Of a stretch of DNA of 6,415 nucleotides, positions 1 through 4,689 are shown one piece after another. The stretch is taken from assembly GCA_011390385.1 (NCBI GenBank), contig JAABSN010000191.1:1-6415 (forward strand), in the 5' to 3' direction. A program made the translations under genes and the position numbers. The DNA comes from Thioalkalivibrio nitratireducens (GTDB lineage: Bacteria; Pseudomonadota; Gammaproteobacteria; Ectothiorhodospirales; Ectothiorhodospiraceae). The notes below the pieces were generated by a model. That model saw only the letters and a list, made by a program, of their open reading frames with translations, was not told where the DNA came from and searched no databases. Each line of letters begins with the position of its first letter. Within the stretch, counting starts at the first letter, position 1.

Positions 1-423
1 CTCGCCCGCCGCGCGTTGCAAAGGATGGATCTGCAACAACTTTCCGAACGACAGGTCCAGACACTGTCCGGCGGCGAGCGACAACGGCTGGCGCTCGCGA
101 CGCTGCTGACGCAGGACCCACCCCTCTGGCTGCTCGACGAGCCTACGAACCATCTGGACCTGCATCACCAGGTGGCCGTCCTCGATCTGGTACGCAACGA
201 AGTCGCGTCCCGGCGTCGCAGTGCGGTTCTGGCGCTGCACGATCTGAACCTCGCGGCGACCTACTGCACCCATCTGGTCCTGATGTATCCGGACGGAGGG
301 ATGTGCTGGGGCCGGACCGCCGAGATCTTTCATGTACAGGCTCTGGAACGGCTCTTTCAGCAGAAACTGGCAGTGATCGACACGCCGGAAGGCCCCTGGG
401 TCCGCCCGGTTCCCGGCTCGTGA
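1..423 (+). CDS. ABC transporter ATP-binding protein, iron-siderophore/haem/cobalamin importer type (5' partial)
   Basis: The reading frame is open from the first base of the window and ends at TGA 421-423, leaving 140 codons. The fragment holds the second half of an ABC nucleotide-binding domain: signature LSGGE at fragment residues 22-26, Walker B LWLLDEP at 42-48 with catalytic Glu47, D-loop NHLD at 50-53, and switch-loop His80 within ALHDLN. Walker A and the Q-loop must lie upstream of the window. The [12 protein letters not shown] stretch, the HDLNLA motif and the C-terminal tail beginning with a GRTAEIF segment resemble the FepC/BtuD/HmuV group, which powers uptake of ferric siderophores, haem or vitamin B12 through an inner-membrane permease. 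Family members are about 255 residues, so roughly 115 are missing. TTG and ATG codons at 16 and 25 are internal and not starts. The substrate cannot be told from this half. The downstream genes show no obvious link to it. Confidence 0.93.
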   Translation, partial: LARRALQRMDLQQLSERQVQTLSGGERQRLALATLLTQDPPLWLLDEPTNHLDLHHQVAVLDLVRNEVASRRRSAVLALHDLNLAATYCTHLVLMYPDGGMCWGRTAEIFHVQALERLFQQKLAVIDTPEGPWVRPVPGS

Positions 424-454
424 CTCGGTCCATTATTCGAGCTCTGGTCACAGC

Positions 455-483
455 CTGATTCCGTAAAATGGTGCTGTTACAAT
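455..483 (+). promoter_or_regulatory. Candidate extended -10 promoter for the small membrane protein gene
   Basis: TGTTACAAT at 475-483 fits an extended -10 element (TG, one base, then TACAAT, five of six matches to TATAAT). A poor -35 match (CTGATT, 455-460) lies 17 bp upstream, which is tolerable for an extended -10 promoter. Transcription would start near 490, leaving a leader of about 20 nt before the ATG at 509. It sits in the 85-bp gap after the ABC ATPase gene, so the small gene may be transcribed independently. Assigned by eye only. Confidence 0.4.
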
Positions 484-508
484 CGGGGCACGACCATAGG
501 ATCGATGG

Positions 509-721
509 ATGACGATGCAACCCTCGGATGATGGCCCACGCACTTATTTCCTTCTCGGCAACGTCATCCTCGCCCTCGCCGCGGTGATGCTGTTTTTCTT
601 CGGAACCCTGTGGGAACAGTTCGGCATCTGGGCCCTCCTCGTCTGGATGGTGATGGCGGTACTGGGGGTTTATTTCATCTCCCGGAGCAGCGACCCCTCA
701 CCGCCCGGCCCGCCGAACTGA
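509..721 (+). CDS. Small two-helix membrane protein, function unknown
   Basis: This 70-residue protein is not recognised as a named family. Residues about 13-35 (aromatic and Leu/Ala-rich, ending FFFGTLW) and about 39-57 (a WALLVWMVMAVLGVYF stretch) form two hydrophobic helices joined by a very short turn, so it is predicted to be an inner-membrane hairpin. The N-terminus (QPSDDGPR) is hydrophilic. The C-terminus is a short Ser/Pro-rich tail (SSDPSPPGPPN). The start at 509 is preceded by AGGA at 497-500, 8 nt upstream; an in-frame ATG at 515 is an alternative that would drop two residues. It follows the ABC ATPase gene by 85 bp and is probably expressed from the extended -10 promoter in that gap. 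The sharp hydrophobic/hydrophilic pattern, absence of rare-looking codons and plausible start support a real gene, but nothing points to a role. Confidence 0.72.
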   Translation: MTMQPSDDGPRTYFLLGNVILALAAVMLFFFGTLWEQFGIWALLVWMVMAVLGVYFISRSSDPSPPGPPN

Positions 722-798
722 TCTCGCCGATCCTCCCGAAACAACGATAACTGCGCCGATCCGCCGAAAGCCCCTTCCCGGTCCATGTGAACGAACCT

Positions 799-908
799 GC
801 GCAGGGTGCCGTGAGGCGAAGCCGAACCGCACCGATGCCACGCCGGCCCAAGCCGAAGCTCCCGGGTCTCCAGCGGCGCAATTCGCTGCGCTCATTGACA
901 CCCTACGC
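799..908. repeat. Imperfect inverted repeat with 35-bp arms (dispersed intergenic repeat type)
   Basis: The left arm at 799-833 (GCGCAGGGTGCCGTGAG...) and the reverse complement of the right arm at 874-908 (GCGTAGGGTGTCAATGAG...) align along their length with a few mismatches and one-base gaps. Both carry the AGGGTG, TGAG, GCGAAGC-like and GAA...GC blocks in the same order. About 40 bp of unrelated GC-rich sequence separates them. Repeats of the GTAGGGTG...GCGAAGCGAA...CGCACC kind are common between genes in gammaproteobacteria, so this is probably a diverged copy of a dispersed element. It could fold in RNA or DNA into a long hairpin. The two arms have diverged from each other, suggesting the copy is old. 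Confidence 0.6.
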
Positions 909-979
909 GTGTCATCACCTGCGGCGGTTGCGGCCTCGATCACTGCCAGCGAAGCGAAACGGAGAATCGGCTACCGGTG

Positions 980-1021
980 ACGATAACAGGCTCGAACCCA
1001 GCGCGCGTATCGTCGCCTGTT
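980..1021. repeat. Two interlocked short inverted repeats (pseudoknot-like order)
   Basis: ACGATA (980-985) pairs with TATCGT (1008-1013), and AACAGGC (985-991) pairs with GCCTGTT (1015-1021). The arms occur in the order a-b-a'-b', so both stems could form together only as an H-type pseudoknot; otherwise they are alternatives. There is no T-tract downstream, so a terminator is unlikely. It lies about 27 bp upstream of the operator candidate. This may be chance. Confidence 0.25.
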
Positions 1022-1047
1022 CCCAATCGTGGCTCCTGCCCCGCTGA

Positions 1048-1063
1048 TAGGTAGAAATACCTA
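1048..1063. promoter_or_regulatory. Perfect 16-bp palindrome, candidate activator binding site
   Basis: TAGGTAGAAATACCTA has two perfect 6-bp arms (TAGGTA/TACCTA) around a GAAA spacer. It ends 16 bp before the perfect TTGACA -35 box at 1080-1085, and its centre is about 58 bp upstream of the predicted start point, a usual place for an activator that contacts RNA polymerase. The half-sites are reminiscent of those of LuxR/NarL-type response regulators, and I recall such regulators beside DUF1302/DUF1329 genes in pseudomonads, but no regulator gene is in this window and this link is inference. As RNA it would also be a hairpin capped by a GNRA tetraloop. Confidence 0.5.
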
Positions 1064-1079
1064 CTTGACCCGTAATCGG

Positions 1080-1107
1080 TTGACATTCGCTTGATCTGGC
1101 GTAAAAG
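1080..1107 (+). promoter_or_regulatory. Sigma-70 type promoter candidate for the envelope transport operon
   Basis: A consensus TTGACA (1080-1085) is followed after 16 bp by TAAAAG (1102-1107), four of six matches to the -10 consensus. Transcription would start near 1114, giving a leader of about 135 nt. The strong -35 with a weak -10 and an adjacent upstream palindrome suggests regulated rather than constitutive use. A second TTGACC at 1065-1070 has no matching -10. Confidence 0.45.
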
Positions 1108-1236
1108 ATGCGTTCGTGTATTGCTCACCAAAGAAACAAAAAATCATAAAATACTGATCAATACCGGACGGCAAGAGGGTCCATACCGAAGACCCCAACC
1201 GTTTCAACAGTGCCCCGTTTACATAATGACAAAAAG

Positions 1237-1242
1237 AGGAGG
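1237..1242 (+). promoter_or_regulatory. Ribosome binding site deciding the start of the DUF1329-type gene
   Basis: AGGAGG at 1237-1242 is a full match to the anti-Shine-Dalgarno core. It lies 7 nt before ATG 1250 and 4 nt before ATG 1247, so 1250 is the better start. It also overlaps the coding sequence of any upstream start (ATG 1226 or TTG 1091), arguing against those. Confidence 0.85.
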
Positions 1243-1249
1243 AGTGATG

Positions 1250-2185
1250 ATGCGATGGACCTCCACAGCGCTCGGATTTGCCGCGCTCGCGTATGCAACC
1301 ACCGGAGCGGCCGGAGTACCGAAGGACCTGCCCCTGCCCACCGGCACTCCGGACGCTGACGAAATTGCCGCCCAGGTCTATTTCGTCAACCACTTCTATG
1401 CGTTCGACAACTATTCGATCAAGGACACGCGGGACAGCATCACGGTCCTCGTCCTGCGTACCGGGCGTGGCGGTGTCACCGCCAACACACTTTCGCGCTA
1501 CCTGAACAACGATTATCCGCCCGACGACGAGATCAATGCCAAGGATCTCGCGATCTTTCACTCCGGCAAACTCCGCGGTACAGGGATGTTGATCGTCGAC
1601 TACACGGATGACGCCCGAAGCCAGACCTACTCCATCTGGCTACCCGCGATTCGCCGAATCCGGCGTTTTGCCGAGCCGGCCCACGATGATGCCTGGGGTG
1701 GCAGCGACTTTACCTTTGGCGATGTGACGCTGCGGAAACCGCTGCACGAAGACCACGAACTGCTCGGCACGGAAACCTTCACCGATTGCCTGGGGGCCAT
1801 GGACGACGTGCGGGTTCGGGAATTGCGCGATCCACCAGCGGCAGCCTGCGACCATCAGGGCAAGGAAGTCTACAAACTGAAGAGCAGCACGAAGTTCGAG
1901 AACTGGTGGTATGACGATCGAATCAGCTACGTGGACACACGCACCTACGCCGATTACCGGACCGAATATTTCAAGGACGGAACCATGGTCAAGGTCATCG
2001 ACCGTCACTGGATCAGTCTGGACCATCCCGACCCACGCGCCCTCTCCTGGGGTTACTGGTATGGGAAAACGCTGGACACCGGTCACGAAACATGGGCGGT
2101 GATTCCTCAGGATGTCGTTGAATTCAACAGCGACCTTCAAGAACGTTTCTGGTCGGAGTCGACGCTCGAACGCATCCGGCGCTGA
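1250..2185 (+). CDS. Periplasmic LolA-like / DUF1329-type protein of an RND-DUF1302 transport set
   Basis: The predicted protein has 311 residues. The first ~22 form a Sec signal peptide (MRW, then a hydrophobic stretch rich in Ala, Leu and Gly, ending near TTGAAG), with no lipobox Cys, so it should be a soluble periplasmic protein. The mature part resembles the outer-membrane lipoprotein-sorting (LolA-like) and DUF1329 families: a short beta-strand block (GTGMLIVDYTDDARSQTYSI), the conserved WLPAIRRIRRF motif at residues 130-140 and GGSDFTFGDV at 150-159, then an acidic and aromatic C-terminal half. Cys180 and Cys200 are the only mature cysteines and may form a disulfide. By family knowledge the fold offers a hydrophobic cavity like that of LolA, so it may carry a lipid or other hydrophobic ligand between the RND pump and the outer membrane; this is inference. 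Many DUF1329 proteins are longer (about 450 residues), so this is a short version. Alternative start: ATG 1247, one residue longer. Confidence 0.85.
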   Translation: MRWTSTALGFAALAYATTGAAGVPKDLPLPTGTPDADEIAAQVYFVNHFYAFDNYSIKDTRDSITVLVLRTGRGGVTANTLSRYLNNDYPPDDEINAKDLAIFHSGKLRGTGMLIVDYTDDARSQTYSIWLPAIRRIRRFAEPAHDDAWGGSDFTFGDVTLRKPLHEDHELLGTETFTDCLGAMDDVRVRELRDPPAAACDHQGKEVYKLKSSTKFENWWYDDRISYVDTRTYADYRTEYFKDGTMVKVIDRHWISLDHPDPRALSWGYWYGKTLDTGHETWAVIPQDVVEFNSDLQERFWSESTLERIRR

Positions 2186-2225
2186 CACCCGATCGCAGAA
2201 TACGTGGACCCGGGGCATTCCAAAC

Positions 2226-2253
2226 CACGTTGTCTTCAGCACGTTGTCTTCAG
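2226..2253. repeat. Perfect tandem duplication of a 14-bp unit
   Basis: CACGTTGTCTTCAG occurs twice without a gap, at 2226-2239 and 2240-2253, just after the DUF1329-type gene and immediately before the large nested inverted repeat. The two copies are identical, which suggests a recent slippage or a junction duplication. ACGTGG (2202-2207) and CCACGT (2225-2230) form a short inverted repeat overlapping the first copy, but no T-tract supports a terminator. Confidence 0.85.
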
Positions 2254-2255
2254 AA

Positions 2256-2413
2256 CCAGGGAAGTGATGATTAATCCGTCATCGCGAGGAGCGCAGCGAA
2301 GTGGCGATCCAGAAGCTGCTGCTCTGGCGAACTCCGCTTGGATTGCTTCGCTACGCTCGCAATGACCAACGGATCAATAGCAATGACGATCGGATTAATC
2401 AGTGTTTCCCTGG
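2256..2413. repeat. 158-bp nested palindromic element (TCATTGCGAG-type repeat with outer inverted arms)
   Basis: The outer arms are CCAGGGAA (2256-2263) plus TGATTAATCCG (2268-2278) on the left, and CGGATTAATCA (2391-2401) plus TTCCCTGG (2406-2413) on the right. These are perfect inverted matches with the same 4-nt spacer length on each side. Inside lies an imperfect palindrome: left arm 2279-2312 (TCATCGCGAGGAGCGCAGCG...), right arm 2338-2365, whose complement reads TCATTGCGAGCGTAGCGAAG. The left arm has extra GGA and TGG triplets relative to the right. This inner core is of a kind seen in many copies between genes in diverse bacteria. The right boundary is duplicated: 2359-2379 and 2380-2400 are 21-bp near repeats, both starting GCAATGAC. 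It separates the first two genes of the operon and may act as an mRNA stabiliser, a partial terminator or a mobile insertion. Confidence 0.85.
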
Positions 2414-2426
2414 GATTTCGTCAACC

Positions 2427-2433
2427 AGGGGGG
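2427..2433 (+). promoter_or_regulatory. Ribosome binding site of the DUF1302 gene
   Basis: AGGGGGG at 2427-2433 lies 6 nt before ATG 2440 and fixes the start there, directly ahead of a typical signal peptide. The in-frame TTG at 2338 would translate through the intergenic palindrome and is not credible. The site lies only 13 bp beyond the right end of the nested repeat. Confidence 0.75.
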
Positions 2434-2439
2434 ATTCAC

Positions 2440-4590
2440 ATGTTCAGAACAACGAGAATCAGCTGTGCCGTGCTGATCGCATTGGCTGTACCCGGCACCG
2501 CGCTTGCCATTGATTTCAGCGGCTACGTCAAGAACGAGACATCCGTCTTCTCACGCTCGGGCCAGGTCACCGGTGCCGCGAACACGATGCTCGACAACCG
2601 TGACAGCCACTCCACCGGTGACGTGCTCAAGTTCGAGAATTCGGCGCGCCTGTTCCTGACCGGCGATATAGCCGATAACACGATCTGGCACGCCGATCTC
2701 AATTTCATTTATGACACCGAGGCGATCAAGAGCGATTCGTTCGACTATCGGGGCCATGAGCTGTACTCGCAACATGATTACCTGCGCGAACTGTACGCGG
2801 AGTGGGCCGACGGTGGCTGGTTGGTCAAGCTGGGCAAGCAGCAACTGGTCTGGGGCCGCGCCGACGGCATCAAGCTCCTGGATATCATCAATCCCACCGA
2901 TTTCCGGGAGCTGAACCAGAACACGATGGAGGACTCGAGAATCCCGGTATGGATGGGACGTTTCGAACGCGAACTCGACGACAACAAGGGTAACCTGCAG
3001 TTCGTGGTATCCCAGTCCGCGGTCAACCGGATTCCCGGCCTGAACCGTGCCGGCGATGCCGGCCATCCATTCGTGATGAAGGGTGTCGATGCCATATCCG
3101 GTCAGGTCAATGGATTTCTGAACATCACACCTGCCCTTGGCGGAACCGCGCAAAGCTTCAACAATGCTGCGCAGGGGGGTGCATTCACCGGGGGAATGGC
3201 GAACCCGGCCGGGCTGCTACCCTTCGCCGGACTCACGGTCGATGGCTTCGCCAGCGGCTTCTGGGATCCGCAGTCGAATCCTGGCGAGATTCTGCCCGCA
3301 ACCCCCGAGACCGGGGTGCCGGGGTTCATGCTGCTCAACAACATCACCCAGTGCGGCCTCGATCCCACCTGCACCAGCGACCCCAACGGCAACGATTTCG
3401 TGACCAACCTGATGCCGGTTACGGGGACCGGTTTCACCGACACGGACTGGCAGCCGTCGAATCGTACTTCGGCGTTCGAGCACATGCCGAATGCCTCCTT
3501 TGCCACTTTCAACACCTTCGCCGGCGCGGGCTTTACCGGCAACAGCGCACGATCGTCCTATGTCGTCGACCGCCCCGATGCCGAAGATGCCAACCTTGGT
3601 TTCCGCTTCAAGACCATGACCGATGGGGGCGTCGGATATTCGCTGAATTACCTCTATGGCTACGACCCCAACCCGCACATCGACCTGAGCTGGCACGACT
3701 CGATCACCGGCGAAAAACTGGCCGTACAGCGTGCAGCCAGCATGGACCTGGGGGGTGGCGCCTTCGCGCCCGATCTGAGCACCGATCTTGCCCGGGGTGA
3801 TATCCAGCGCGATCTCAGCGGAGCGAACGCGGCTCAAACCACGTCGGTCCTGTTACGCAACAGCGACGGCCAATTCTATGGAGCGGCGGACCCCACCTTT
3901 GGAACCGTGCCGGGGGCCCACAACACCAACCCGGTGGAACTCCGGTTCAACGAGCGGCAGCAGCGCATCCACAATATCGGTGGTTCGTTCGACTATGCGC
4001 TGGACACCGAGGCTCTGGGCCCGGTGGTCCTTCGCGGCGAGTTTCTCTATCAGAAGGACACCCGCCAGCCAGTGATCGACAATGTGTTGCTTGGCATCGG
4101 GGATCTCTCCAATGGCCTGCGAATGGAAAAGGCCGACATGTTCAAGTACGTACTCGGCGCTGACATCACCGTGATGACCAACATGCTGGTCAGCGGCCAG
4201 TTCATCCAGTTTCGCAACCTGGATCACGTGAACGAGAGCGCAACCTGCACGACCCAGAGCGGGATTGCATTCGACTGCTCCCGTTACACCGGCAAGTTCG
4301 CGACGATGAATCCGGCCAATGGCCTGAAAGAGGCGCGAAAGAACAAGGAATTCTATTCCCTGTTCTTCTCCAAGCCGTTTGGCCCGAGCCAGCGCGGACG
4401 CTGGAACAACATCACCATCTTTGAAGAAGGCGGCGGGTGGTGGAACCGGTTCGATGTCAACTGGTCGTTCACCAGCAATCTGGTCGGACTGTTCGAGTGG
4501 AACCACTACTGGGGCGACGACGAGACGACATTCGGACAATTCGACAAGTCATCGAATCTCCAGGTGGGCCTGCAGTACTACTTCTGGTAA
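2440..4590 (+). CDS. DUF1302-family outer-membrane beta-barrel protein
   Basis: The protein has 716 residues. Residues 1-23 are a Sec signal peptide (MFRTTR, hydrophobic core, cleavage after ALA23), and the mature protein begins IDFSGYVKNETSVF, a typical first barrel strand. The DUF1302 hallmark is clear at residues 132-157: GKQQLVWGRADG followed by LLDIINPTDFRE. Alternating aromatic and polar strands run through the rest, and the last residues LQYYFW end in an aromatic as expected of a substrate of the BAM assembly machine. Residues about 220-400 form a long Gly/Asn/Pro-rich segment, probably extracellular loops. Two close cysteine pairs (C305/C311 and C603/C613) suggest disulfide-closed loops. 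DUF1302 proteins are commonly encoded beside DUF1329 and RND genes, so this is likely the outer-membrane partner of the transporter encoded 99 bp downstream. The molecule it passes or binds is not known. At 716 residues it is on the long side for the family. Confidence 0.9.
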   Translation: MFRTTRISCAVLIALAVPGTALAIDFSGYVKNETSVFSRSGQVTGAANTMLDNRDSHSTGDVLKFENSARLFLTGDIADNTIWHADLNFIYDTEAIKSDSFDYRGHELYSQHDYLRELYAEWADGGWLVKLGKQQLVWGRADGIKLLDIINPTDFRELNQNTMEDSRIPVWMGRFERELDDNKGNLQFVVSQSAVNRIPGLNRAGDAGHPFVMKGVDAISGQVNGFLNITPALGGTAQSFNNAAQGGAFTGGMANPAGLLPFAGLTVDGFASGFWDPQSNPGEILPATPETGVPGFMLLNNITQCGLDPTCTSDPNGNDFVTNLMPVTGTGFTDTDWQPSNRTSAFEHMPNASFATFNTFAGAGFTGNSARSSYVVDRPDAEDANLGFRFKTMTDGGVGYSLNYLYGYDPNPHIDLSWHDSITGEKLAVQRAASMDLGGGAFAPDLSTDLARGDIQRDLSGANAAQTTSVLLRNSDGQFYGAADPTFGTVPGAHNTNPVELRFNERQQRIHNIGGSFDYALDTEALGPVVLRGEFLYQKDTRQPVIDNVLLGIGDLSNGLRMEKADMFKYVLGADITVMTNMLVSGQFIQFRNLDHVNESATCTTQSGIAFDCSRYTGKFATMNPANGLKEARKNKEFYSLFFSKPFGPSQRGRWNNITIFEEGGGWWNRFDVNWSFTSNLVGLFEWNHYWGDDETTFGQFDKSSNLQVGLQYYFW

Positions 4591-4615
4591 CGCTTTCCTG
4601 ATCCATGGCCATGAA

Positions 4616-4644
4616 GCCGGCGCCGCCTGATCGCGCGCGCCGGC
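4616..4644 (+). other. GC-rich hairpin between the DUF1302 and RND genes
   Basis: GCCGGCGC (4616-4623) and GCGCCGGC (4637-4644) form a perfect 8-bp stem around a 13-nt loop. It begins 26 nt after the DUF1302 stop codon and ends 45 nt before the RND start. No U-tract follows (CGTCCTT), so it is not a standard terminator. It could protect the upstream mRNA from 3' exonucleases or dampen expression of the pump gene relative to the barrel gene. Confidence 0.45.
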
Positions 4645-4677
4645 CGTCCTTGGTAACTCCAAACTCTTCATCAGCAC

Positions 4678-4682
4678 GGGAG
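4678..4682 (+). promoter_or_regulatory. Ribosome binding site of the RND transporter gene
   Basis: GGGAG at 4678-4682 lies 7 nt before ATG 4690. It supports this start, which comes about 27 codons before the first transmembrane helix, as is usual for the family. Confidence 0.65.
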
Positions 4683-4689
4683 TCGAGAT

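Larger units (their letters stand above)
722..1249. other. Non-coding interval between the small membrane gene and the DUF1329-type gene
   Basis: No reading frame here combines a start, a ribosome binding site and protein-like composition. The first part (722-798) shows nothing recognisable, including no Rho-independent terminator after the small gene. It is followed by an inverted repeat (799-908), an interlocked pair of short inverted repeats (980-1021), a palindromic operator candidate (1048-1063), a promoter (1080-1107) and an untranslated leader. The leader is notably more A-rich (about 1131-1153) than its surroundings. No tRNA, known riboswitch or CRISPR pattern was seen. Confidence 0.7.

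Noticed and set aside
143..520. A 125-codon minus-strand frame over the ABC gene end
   Set aside because: It is antisense to the ABC ATPase, whose motifs are unambiguous, and its product is Arg/Pro/Ser-rich without a recognisable domain.
787..1047. An 86-codon + strand frame in the intergenic region
   Set aside because: It runs through the inverted repeat, has no ribosome binding site and gives an Arg/Pro/Ser-rich product typical of GC-rich non-coding DNA.
1161..1195. Known riboswitch in the operon leader
   Set aside because: The short stems do not match the conserved cores of riboswitch classes I know, such as c-di-GMP, SAM or cobalamin.
1091..1249. TTG 1091 or ATG 1226 as the start of the DUF1329-type gene
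   Set aside because: Both lie upstream of the AGGAGG site that serves ATG 1250, and both would put a charged extension before the signal peptide. TTG 1091 also lies within the promoter.
2202..2230. ACGTGG/CCACGT hairpin as a terminator after the DUF1329-type gene
   Set aside because: The stem is only 6 bp with a 17-nt loop and no T-tract.
2338..2439. TTG 2338 as the start of the DUF1302 gene
   Set aside because: The extension would be translated from the dispersed palindromic repeat and would bury the signal peptide; ATG 2440 has its own ribosome site.
2551..4539. Several 100-230 codon minus-strand frames opposite the DUF1302 gene
   Set aside because: They are antisense shadows of a well-supported barrel gene, with no motifs and no credible starts.
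4616..4650. Rho-independent terminator after the DUF1302 gene
   Set aside because: The stem is good but is followed by CGTCCTT instead of a run of T, so it is listed only as a hairpin.
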